NCBI GenBank assembly: GCA_937889655.1
Contig: CALBZG010000203.1
Span: forward strand, 1-6,178
Direction of reading: 5' to 3'
DNA: 6,178 nucleotides
Source: an uncultured Clostridia bacterium
GTDB lineage: Bacteria > Bacillota > Clostridia > Peptostreptococcales > Anaerovoracaceae
The notes below the pieces were generated by a model. The model searched no databases. It saw nothing but the letters and a program-made list of their open reading frames with translations, and was not told where the DNA came from. How positions within the stretch are numbered: the stretch's first letter is position 1; each line of letters begins with the position of its first letter. Shown here one piece after another: positions 1 to 5,160 of the stretch. The position numbers and the translations under genes were made by a program.

Positions 1-905
1 AAAGTCAGCATTCGAAGACATTTATTGACATCAGCGTCGGCAACATTTCTCCAGTACTGATAAAATTCATACGGAGTGGTCCTGTTAGCATCCAGCCAAA
101 GAGCCCCCTTCTGGGTCTTACCCATTTTAGTGCCTTCGGAGGTCGTAAGAAGAGCAAAAGTCATGCCGTATACCTGCTTTTGCAGCTCACGGCGTGTCAA
201 ATCGACGCCGCCCAGGATATTTGACCATTGGTCATTGCCGCCAAACTGCATTTTGCAGTCCAGATCGCGTGCCAGTACCATGAAGTCATAGGATTGCATC
301 AGCATATAATTGAATTCCAGGAAGGACAGCCCTTTTTCGAGACGCTGCTTGTAGCAATCCGCCCTGAGCATGTCATTGACAGAAAAATGTCTACCGATGT
401 CCCTAATGAAATCGATATATCTCAATGGAAGCAGCCATGTGATATTGTTGACGGAAATAGCTTTTCCCGGCTCAGGCTCTTTATTGGCAGCTGCTTTACC
501 TGTTGTGGAATCCGTGCCTGTATAGACATAGTCCGGATCAAAATCGATAAATTTTTCAAAAAGTTTTTGGAAGGCCTTGCAGTTTTCCATGATCGTCTCG
601 GTATCCAGCATTTGTCTCATATCGGTACGTCCGGAAGGATCTCCCACCAGTCCGGTGCCTCCTCCTATCAGCACGATAGGCGTATGCCCGAATTTCTGCA
701 TATACATCATGATGATGACCTGCATAAAATGCCCAACATGCAGACAATCGGCAGTCGGGTCGAATCCGATATAAAATTTTATCCTCTCTTTACCGAGCAG
801 CTGACGGATCTCCTCGTCATGAGTTGTCTGCTCAATAAAGCCTCTTTCCTTCAATACATCATATACATTTGTATGACTGCTGACATTATCAGGTATAAAA
901 TTCAT
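1..905 (-). CDS. tyrS: Tyrosyl-tRNA synthetase, 3' end beyond the window (partial)
   Basis: This cytoplasmic class I aminoacyl-tRNA synthetase charges tRNA-Tyr with tyrosine using ATP. The frame is open from ATG 905 to base 1, giving 301 residues of a family of about 400 to 420. The missing part is the C-terminal anticodon-binding and S4-like region. Visible motifs are the tyrosine pocket YIGFDPTAD (45-53), the HIGH signature as HVGH (56-59), GGNDQWSNI (222-230) and the KMSKS loop as KMGKT (260-264). AAGGAG sits 7 bases before the ATG, so the start is well supported. The gene begins 35 bases after upp in the same direction, so it is probably co-transcribed; there is no room for a T-box of its own. 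About 20 extra residues lie at roughly 124-150, where E. coli TyrS (recalled, not aligned) has a short loop. Identity is near certain from the catalytic core. Confidence 0.96.
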   Translation of the reverse strand, partial: MNFIPDNVSSHTNVYDVLKERGFIEQTTHDEEIRQLLGKERIKFYIGFDPTADCLHVGHFMQVIIMMYMQKFGHTPIVLIGGGTGLVGDPSGRTDMRQMLDTETIMENCKAFQKLFEKFIDFDPDYVYTGTDSTTGKAAANKEPEPGKAISVNNITWLLPLRYIDFIRDIGRHFSVNDMLRADCYKQRLEKGLSFLEFNYMLMQSYDFMVLARDLDCKMQFGGNDQWSNILGGVDLTRRELQKQVYGMTFALLTTSEGTKMGKTQKGALWLDANRTTPYEFYQYWRNVADADVNKCLRMLT

Positions 906-940
906 AGTTCATCTCCTTAGAAGTTTTTTTCATTTGATGC

Positions 941-1570
941 TTATTTAGTTCCGAATAGGCGGTCTCCTGCATCGCCGAGGCCTGGCACTATATAAGCATG
1001 TTCATTGAGTTTCTCATCTTTTGCCGCTACGAAAATGTCAACATCCGGATGGGCTTTCTGCAGCACATCGATCCCCTCCGGAGCTGCAATCAAACACATG
1101 AAAATGATGTTTCGTCCGCCCCTTGCCTTGATAAAGTCGATGGCAGCAGCTGCGGAACCACCGGTGGCCAGCATTGGATCGACAACGAAAACCTGGCGTT
1201 TTTCTATATCGCTTGGAAGTTTGCAATAGTATTCTACTGGTTCATGGGTATCCGGGTCCCTGTATAGGCCTATATGCCCCACTTTCGCATTCGGGACCAT
1301 GGCCAGCATTCCTTCGACCATGCCGAGCCCGGCTCTCAAAATCGGAACAATAGCAATATCCTCGCCCTCCAGGTGTTTAACTGTTGTCCTGCAGATCGGT
1401 GTCTGTATCTCCATATCCACCAGCGGAAGATCCCTTGTTGCTTCATAACACATCAACATGGCGATCTCCTTCACCAGTTCCCTGAAATCCTTCACTGTCG
1501 TATCGACATTTCTGATCATGCCGGTTTTATGTTGGATCAAAGGATGCTCGAAAACATAAACTTTGCCCAT
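941..1570 (-). CDS. upp: Uracil phosphoribosyltransferase
   Basis: Upp converts uracil and PRPP to UMP plus pyrophosphate, the main uracil salvage step in the cytoplasm. The 209-residue product has the same length as B. subtilis Upp and resembles it throughout, starting MGKVYVFEHP. The PRPP-binding loop is VVDPMLATGGSA (129-140), and the C-terminal uracil-binding segment YIVPGLGDAGDR (193-204) is intact. I chose ATG 1570 because GGGAGG ends 7 bases upstream. A longer frame opens at TTG 1585, but that Shine-Dalgarno sequence would then lie inside its first codons. The gene follows rpiB by 62 bases and precedes tyrS by 35. The pairing with rpiB is metabolically sensible because ribose 5-phosphate is the precursor of PRPP, and rpiB-upp proximity is common in Firmicutes. 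Confidence 0.97.
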   Translation of the reverse strand: MGKVYVFEHPLIQHKTGMIRNVDTTVKDFRELVKEIAMLMCYEATRDLPLVDMEIQTPICRTTVKHLEGEDIAIVPILRAGLGMVEGMLAMVPNAKVGHIGLYRDPDTHEPVEYYCKLPSDIEKRQVFVVDPMLATGGSAAAAIDFIKARGGRNIIFMCLIAAPEGIDVLQKAHPDVDIFVAAKDEKLNEHAYIVPGLGDAGDRLFGTK

Positions 1571-1632
1571 TGCTATACCTCCCAAGTATCAATATTTAAA
1601 AACCTTCTTATTGCTTTTACTTCATATATTGC

Positions 1633-2064
1633 TTACATATCGTTCAACATGTCGACTCTGCGCTGATGTCTGCCTCCCTCAAAAGGCGTATTGAGCCACA
1701 TATCGGTAATGGCTTCGGCAGTTTCAAAATCTGTAGTGCGGCCGCCCATGGCCAGTATATTGGCATCATTATGGCGCTTTGCCATGGATGCCATATGAAT
1801 ATCCGTACAGAGAGCGCAGCGTATGCCTTTGCCTTTGTTCGCGGCAATGGAAATTCCAATGCCGGTACCGCAGATCACGATCCCCTTTTCGGCAACACCG
1901 CTTATGACCGCATCTGCACAGGCTTTTCCGTAAACCGGATAATCAACAGAATCTTCCGAATGAGTTCCCAGGTCCACGACCTTATACCCTCTTTCTTCCA
2001 GGAAGTTCTTTAAATGCTCTTTGAGCCCGAACCCTCCATGATCCGATGCAATTGCTATCTTCAT
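1633..2064 (-). CDS. rpiB: Ribose-5-phosphate isomerase B
   Basis: RpiB interconverts ribose 5-phosphate and ribulose 5-phosphate in the non-oxidative pentose phosphate pathway. The product is 143 residues, close to the usual 145 to 150 of the RpiB/LacA/LacB family. It shows the N-terminal ASDHGG (6-11), the catalytic cysteine in CGTGIG (C65 to G70), the phosphate-binding region ANKGKGIR (75-82), and H98 in KRHNDANIL at the position of the acid/base histidine. LacA or LacB (galactose-6-phosphate isomerase) is unlikely because the gene stands alone as one subunit in a housekeeping operon. Upstream AGGAG lies 9 bases before the ATG, inside the 16-base gap that follows the sua5 stop, which suggests translational coupling. 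Confidence 0.96.
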   Translation of the reverse strand: MKIAIASDHGGFGLKEHLKNFLEERGYKVVDLGTHSEDSVDYPVYGKACADAVISGVAEKGIVICGTGIGISIAANKGKGIRCALCTDIHMASMAKRHNDANILAMGGRTTDFETAEAITDMWLNTPFEGGRHQRRVDMLNDM

Positions 2065-2080
2065 ATCATCTGTCTCCTAT

Positions 2081-3103
2081 TTACACTTTAATGACTTTAT
2101 ATCCTGCAGATTTCAACATTCTGTTCATAACTGCGTAGCCTACGCCATCCTTGGTGCTTAAAGCCCCGGCTAATATAAGGTCTACTCCTTCATCATCAAA
2201 ATCTCTCAGTCGAGCGAAGAAATCATGAGCCGCTGTTAAAAAGTCCTGTTCTTCGAAAAGCAGAACACCAACTTTTTTCTTTTCTCCGTTTTCTTTCTTA
2301 TCATTTTCGGCTTTTGCCTTCAAGATTTCGATCTGCTCCGCCACCTTTTCACGGGGGCCCTCAATGATCAACATTTCAGCTTTAGGGGCATAGTGTCTGT
2401 ATTTCATACCCGGTGATCTGGGTTTGCCGGCTTCCGAAGCAGGTTCGTAATACTCGACTTCTACATCCGTCAGCCCGCAGCCTATGAGCCCTTCCCTCAG
2501 GCTGTCGGAGGTAATGACTCCGGGTCTCAAAATCACAACCCTGTTCGGCATAGTAAGATCCACAACCGTTGATTCGATGCCAACCTTGCAATCTTTGCCC
2601 TCGATGATAGCGTCCACCTTGCCGTCAAGGTCCTCAATGACGTCTTTTGCCCTCGTAGGTGAAGGTTTTCCCGAGAGATTGGCGCTTGGCGCGGCTATTG
2701 GACAGCCGGCACTGAGAATCAGTTCGAGAGCGGTCTCATTGTCCGGCATCCGAATGGCAACTGTGTCCAACCCTCCTGTTGTGATATCCGGCACGATGGG
2801 CTTTTTTTTCACCACCACCGTTAAAGGCCCCGGCCAAAAAACTGTAATGAGCGCCTCCAATACCTCCGTTATATGCGGAGTGAGTCTCTCCAAATCGAGA
2901 GGCGAGGCGATGTGGACGATCATTGGGTTATCTCCGGGTCTGCCCTTAGCGGCATAAACCTTTGCCACCGCTTCACGGTCCAGCGCATTTGCGCCCAACC
3001 CGTACACGGTTTCCGTCGGAAAAGCAACGATCCCGCCCCCGGCTATTATGTTTCCCGCGATTTCAATGTCTTTTTTTGTTGGCTTTAATATTTTGGTTTC
3101 CAT
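2081..3103 (-). CDS. ywlC: L-threonylcarbamoyladenylate synthase, full-length Sua5/YwlC type
   Basis: This enzyme makes threonylcarbamoyl-AMP from threonine, bicarbonate and ATP, the first step of the t6A37 modification of ANN-decoding tRNAs. At 340 residues it is the two-domain Sua5 form (B. subtilis YwlC is about 346), not the short TsaC. The YrdC domain (about 10-195) shows PTETVYGLG (29-37), KGRPGDNP (53-60), the SxN motif in PSAN (139-142) and GIESTVVDL (175-183). The conserved interdomain linker is RSPGMKYRHYAPKA (229-242). The C-terminal Sua5 domain follows a Lys/Glu-rich stretch (about 262-278). ATG 3103 gives the expected N-terminus, but no Shine-Dalgarno sequence is visible before it. 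prfA ends 22 bases upstream, so coupling may supply ribosomes. A run of eight A in the sense strand (2812-2819) encodes part of three lysines. Confidence 0.95.
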   Translation of the reverse strand: METKILKPTKKDIEIAGNIIAGGGIVAFPTETVYGLGANALDREAVAKVYAAKGRPGDNPMIVHIASPLDLERLTPHITEVLEALITVFWPGPLTVVVKKKPIVPDITTGGLDTVAIRMPDNETALELILSAGCPIAAPSANLSGKPSPTRAKDVIEDLDGKVDAIIEGKDCKVGIESTVVDLTMPNRVVILRPGVITSDSLREGLIGCGLTDVEVEYYEPASEAGKPRSPGMKYRHYAPKAEMLIIEGPREKVAEQIEILKAKAENDKKENGEKKKVGVLLFEEQDFLTAAHDFFARLRDFDDEGVDLILAGALSTKDGVGYAVMNRMLKSAGYKVIKV

Positions 3104-3125
3104 TGGTTTGGTTTTTATCTGTCGA

Positions 3126-4187
3126 TTAAAAATTCCTCATTTTTTCTGCCTGGTCATCTGTGATCAAGCCGTCTATCACTTCATCGATATCGCCGTCCAA
3201 GAAATAATCCAGTTTATAGAGCGTCAAGCCGATTCTGTGGTCCGACACTCTGCCCTGCGGGAAATTGTAGGTACGGATGCGCTCCGATCTGTCTCCGGAT
3301 CCCACCTGGCTCTTCCTGTTTGCCGAGATTTCGTCGTTCTGCTCCTGCATTTTCAAATCGTAAAGTCTCGATCTGAGGACTTTAAACGCTTTATCCTTGT
3401 TCTTGATCTGTGATTTTTCATCCTGGCAGGTTACAACAAGGCCACTGGGTATATGGGTCAGACGAACTGCGGAGTCAGTGGTGTTGACACATTGGCCTCC
3501 ATTTCCCGAGGATCTGTAAACATCCACTCTGACATCGTTAGGGTCAACATGCACTTCAACGTCATCCACTTCCGGCAGCACCGCTACTGTGGCCGCCGAC
3601 GTATGGATCCTTCCTGATGACTCAGTTTCCGGCACTCTCTGCACTCTGTGGACACCGCTTTCGTACTTGAGTCTCGAATAGGCGCCCCGGCCTTTGATAA
3701 GGATCACTGCTTCCTTGATGCCTCCAAGACCTGTATCGTTGATATCCATCATTTCTGTTTTCCATCCACGGCGTTCAGCATATCTCATGTACATCCTTAA
3801 AAGGTTGGCTCCGAAAAGTGCAGCTTCTTCGCCCCCCGTACCTGCGCGTATTTCAAGGATAACGTTTTTGTCATCGTTTGGATCTTTTGGCAGCAAAATC
3901 AGCTTGAGCTCCACAGCAAGGCGTTCAAGTTTAGACTCAAGTTCAGGGATTTCCGCCTTAGCCATTTCCCTGATTTCTTCGTCATTTTCTTCCAGCATCG
4001 CTTTGGCATCCCCAAGCTCTTCTTTTGTTTTTTTATACTCCCGATATTTTTCAACTATGGGCTCCATCTCGCTCATATCCTTCATATATTTCTGCCAAAC
4101 CGGCTGATCGGAAATGATGTCGGGATCGGAAACCTTACCGGCTAGTTCTTTGTACTTTTCTAACGTGTATTCCAGCTTATCAAACAT
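3126..4187 (-). CDS. prfA: Peptide chain release factor 1
   Basis: RF1 recognises UAA and UAG in the ribosomal A site and triggers peptide hydrolysis. The product is 353 residues, normal for the family. The N-terminal helical domain (about 1-105) is charged and coiled-coil-like. The stop-codon reading tripeptide region is RVPETESSGRIHTS (184-197) with PET at 186-188; PET is, as I recall, usual in Firmicutes. The catalytic GGQ is at 230-232 within SSGNGGQCVNTTDSAVRLTH, and Q232 is the residue methylated by PrmC. These motifs mark RF1, not RF2, which carries an SPF tripeptide. The ATG at 4187 has only a weak AAGG upstream. The gene is probably first in the operon with ywlC, rpiB, upp and tyrS. 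prmC, often adjacent to prfA, is absent on both sides. Confidence 0.97.
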   Translation of the reverse strand: MFDKLEYTLEKYKELAGKVSDPDIISDQPVWQKYMKDMSEMEPIVEKYREYKKTKEELGDAKAMLEENDEEIREMAKAEIPELESKLERLAVELKLILLPKDPNDDKNVILEIRAGTGGEEAALFGANLLRMYMRYAERRGWKTEMMDINDTGLGGIKEAVILIKGRGAYSRLKYESGVHRVQRVPETESSGRIHTSAATVAVLPEVDDVEVHVDPNDVRVDVYRSSGNGGQCVNTTDSAVRLTHIPSGLVVTCQDEKSQIKNKDKAFKVLRSRLYDLKMQEQNDEISANRKSQVGSGDRSERIRTYNFPQGRVSDHRIGLTLYKLDYFLDGDIDEVIDGLITDDQAEKMRNF

Positions 4188-4243
4188 TTTTATTACCTTT
4201 TTATTTTATTGAATCATATTTATACTATTTGATCATACATTTT

Positions 4244-4255
4244 TGCGTCGACGCA
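4244..4255. repeat. 12-bp perfect palindrome in the prfA leader
   Basis: TGCGTCGACGCA is identical to its own reverse complement. It lies about 20 to 30 bases downstream of the predicted prfA transcription start and 56 bases before the ATG. It could be an operator for a dimeric repressor or form a small 4-bp hairpin in the leader. It is GC-rich in an otherwise AT-rich leader. No regulator is identified. Confidence 0.4.
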
Positions 4256-4279
4256 GCTTTATGCTCTGGCTAAAATGAT

Positions 4280-4288
4280 ATTATATCA
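4280..4288 (-). promoter_or_regulatory. Extended -10 promoter for the prfA operon
   Basis: Read on the minus strand, TGATATAAT gives an exact TATAAT (4280-4285) preceded by the extended -10 TGn (4286-4288). The position where a -35 would lie (about 4303-4308) is only a T-run, so recognition would rely on the extended -10. Transcription would begin near 4273 and leave a leader of roughly 85 bases before prfA. The site lies directly after the rpmE terminator, which fits a separate promoter for the five-gene operon. Confidence 0.6.
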
Positions 4289-4318
4289 AATCCAGCGCCT
4301 TAAAAAAACCTGCTTCAT

Positions 4319-4348
4319 AAAAAAACTGGAAAAATGCTTTTCCAGTTT
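4319..4348 (-). terminator. Rho-independent terminator of rpmE
   Basis: CTGGAAAA (4326-4333) and TTTTCCAG (4338-4345) form a perfect 8-bp stem, extendable to 11 bp by flanking A/T pairs, with a four-base loop. On the minus strand the stem is followed by seven T (4319-4325). It starts 12 bases after the rpmE stop codon, so rpmE is probably transcribed alone, with prfA restarting from its own promoter. Confidence 0.88.
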
Positions 4349-4360
4349 CATGCGATGGGT

Positions 4361-4561
4361 TTATTCGATGCCATACTTGTTTTTGAACTTCTCAACACGG
4401 CCGCCCCGGTTGATGAACTTCTGCTGACCCGTAAAGAATGGATGGCAGGCTGAGCAAACATCAAGCCTTAATTCTTCTTTGGTTGACTTCGTAACAAAAG
4501 AATTACCACATGCGCAAGTAACTTTACATTCCTTATAGTCAGGATGGATTCCTTCCTTCAT
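4361..4561 (-). CDS. rpmE: 50S ribosomal protein L31 (bL31), zinc-binding type
   Basis: bL31 is a small protein of the large ribosomal subunit at the central protuberance and helps form the bridge to the 30S subunit. The product is 66 residues, typical of the family, starting MKEGIHPDYK. It keeps the zinc cysteines C16, C18, C36 and C39 (CAC and CSAC) and so is the C+ form; a fifth cysteine is C12. ATG 4561 is chosen because AAGGAGG lies 8 bases upstream and the N-terminus matches the family. The frame extends to GTG 4627, but the extra 22 residues do not resemble L31 and would cover the leader. The gene has its own promoter and terminator. It sits next to prfA as in many Firmicutes. Confidence 0.97.
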   Translation of the reverse strand: MKEGIHPDYKECKVTCACGNSFVTKSTKEELRLDVCSACHPFFTGQQKFINRGGRVEKFKNKYGIE

Positions 4562-4579
4562 GTATATTGCCTCCTTCCC

Positions 4580-4600
4580 TGCCCGGGTCCTGACCGAGCA
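4580..4600 (-). promoter_or_regulatory. Hairpin in the rpmE leader, possible L31 autoregulatory site
   Basis: In the rpmE mRNA leader UGCUCGG (4600-4594) can pair with CCGGGCA (4586-4580), a 7-bp stem including one G-U pair, with a 7-base loop. The stem ends a few bases before the AAGGAGG ribosome binding site, where protein binding could block initiation. Ribosomal protein leaders that bind L31 have been described in several bacterial groups, including Firmicutes. I infer a possible link from position only and have not matched a consensus. Confidence 0.35.
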
Positions 4601-4636
4601 CAATCTCACTGCACTTATATCTTTCACAGCCTATTA

Positions 4637-4666
4637 AGTTTACCACAACCTTTTGGGCTAATGCAA
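4637..4666 (-). promoter_or_regulatory. Sigma-A-type promoter for rpmE
   Basis: On the minus strand a -35 TTGCAT (4661-4666) and a -10 TAAACT (4637-4642) are separated by 18 bases. A TGG immediately before the -10 gives an extended -10. Transcription would start near 4630, leaving a leader of about 70 bases with a hairpin before the rpmE ribosome binding site. Confidence 0.65.
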
Positions 4667-4709
4667 GTATTTTTTATTGTCCCGAAGATGGATAGGCCCT
4701 CCGCATGGT

Positions 4710-4727
4710 TTTGTTGATATCGACAAA
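4710..4727. repeat. 18-bp imperfect palindrome between divergent promoters
   Basis: TTTGTTGATATCGACAAA is symmetric except for one mismatched pair (T4715 and G4722). It lies about 45 bp upstream of the rpmE -35 and 50 bp upstream of the T-box -35, in the AT-rich spacer between the two divergent promoters. It may be a protein-binding site. No family is recognised and chance symmetry in AT-rich DNA is possible. I see nothing else in the rest of 4667-4776. Confidence 0.3.
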
Positions 4728-4776
4728 TTAAATGTTAATGTTTTGTGTCCTCCAATAATTTTTTAAATATTTCATA

Positions 4777-4805
4777 TTGACAAGCCTGATCATCCATGTT
4801 ATTTT
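4777..4805 (+). promoter_or_regulatory. Sigma-A-type promoter for the T-box and trpB2
   Basis: A perfect -35 TTGACA (4777-4782) is followed after 17 bases by TATTTT (4800-4805), with TGT just before it as an extended -10. The predicted start is near 4812, about 20 bases before T-box Stem I. This is the strongest plus-strand promoter in the window and the right distance from the leader. Confidence 0.72.
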
Positions 4806-4931
4806 TTCAATAAGTTCATATTAAACCTATGACGAGGGAGTAAAGCTGACGAACTGTTTCACAGCGAGTCCGGGGCGGTGTAAGCCGGATAAAAGCAAGT
4901 TGCAGCAAATGGGCCTCCGAGGGCAAAGTGA

Positions 4932-4955
4932 AAGGGCGGGTTTTCCCTGTTTTAG
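4932..4955 (+). repeat. Extra copy of the terminator 3' arm inside the T-box
   Basis: This segment repeats 5078-5099. Both copies have AAGGGCGG, then one differing base, TTTT, a short variable piece (CCC here, T there) and TGTTTTAG. Twenty positions match, with two gap positions. The downstream copy is the 3' arm and T-tract of the working terminator. This copy lies between Stem I and the later stems and has no strong long stem of its own, although GGG TTTT CCC could form a short hairpin. Confidence 0.75.
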
Positions 4956-5060
4956 TAGCAGCGACGTGAAGCAGGCGTTACGTGCTGAGGGTGTGATGGC
5001 ACTCTGCAGAGAGGATGTGGATAAAACTGCATCAAACAAGGTGGTACCGCAGATCAACAG

Positions 5061-5097
5061 TCTGTCCTTGAGATTTCAAGGGCGGATTTTTTGTTTT
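5061..5097 (+). terminator. T-box intrinsic terminator
   Basis: TCTGTCCTTGA (5061-5071) pairs with TCAAGGGCGGA (5076-5086) across an 11-bp stem with a GATT loop, followed by six T, a G and four T. Its 5' arm is the same segment that forms the 3' side of the antiterminator, so the two structures are mutually exclusive, as expected for transcriptional T-box control. Confidence 0.92.
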
Positions 5098-5160
5098 AGC
5101 AGTATCGGCAGAGACCCCTTTAATTCTATATTTTAAACGATGAAGAGAGAGGTGTTAATT

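Larger units (their letters stand above)
4831..5097 (+). ncRNA. T-box riboswitch, tryptophan-specific (UGG specifier)
   Basis: This leader RNA binds tRNA-Trp and lets transcription continue when the tRNA is uncharged. In Stem I, GAGG (4834-4837) pairs with CCTC (4914-4917), followed by the loop E element AGTA (4839-4842). The upper stem pairs GCTG (4845-4848) with CAGC (4903-4906) and AACT (4852-4855) with AGTT (4898-4901). The apical part has AGCGAG (4863-4868) and TCCGG/CCGGA (4869-4873, 4885-4889) around a GGTGTAAG loop. The specifier loop 3' side is AAA-TGG-G, placing UGG at 4910-4912 before a purine. Later stems are at 4959-4987, 4988-5005 and 5014-5033. The antiterminator pairs CAAGG (5037-5041) with CCTTG (5066-5070) and GCAGA (5049-5053) with TCTGT (5061-5065) around the bulge TGGTACC (5042-5048). 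The downstream trpB2 agrees with the Trp specifier. Confidence 0.94.

Noticed and set aside
228..920. A 230-residue open frame on the plus strand opposite tyrS
   Set aside because: It lies entirely antisense to an unmistakable TyrS catalytic core, has no ribosome binding site and resembles no family I know.
1571..1585. Upp starting at TTG 1585 (5 residues longer)
   Set aside because: The GGGAGG ribosome binding site would fall inside its first codons. ATG 1570 gives the standard 209-residue protein.
4319..4348. The rpmE terminator acting also on the plus strand
   Set aside because: On the plus strand the stem is followed by only three T, and no plus-strand gene reads into it.
4562..4627. 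L31 starting at GTG 4627 (22 residues longer)
   Set aside because: The added residues do not fit L31 and overlap the leader. ATG 4561 follows a perfect AAGGAGG.
4909..4911. ATG (Met) as the T-box specifier, shifted by one base
   Set aside because: Spacing in the specifier loop (AAA, codon, one purine, then the lower stem) favours UGG, and the regulated gene makes tryptophan.
4827..5136. Short open frames on both strands across the T-box
   Set aside because: The segment is fully explained by T-box structure and the terminator, and neither frame has a convincing start signal.
5140..5160. TrpB2 starting at the in-frame ATG 5140
   Set aside because: The only good ribosome binding site (5147-5154) lies after this ATG and serves ATG 5161. 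The later start also matches the expected N-terminus better.
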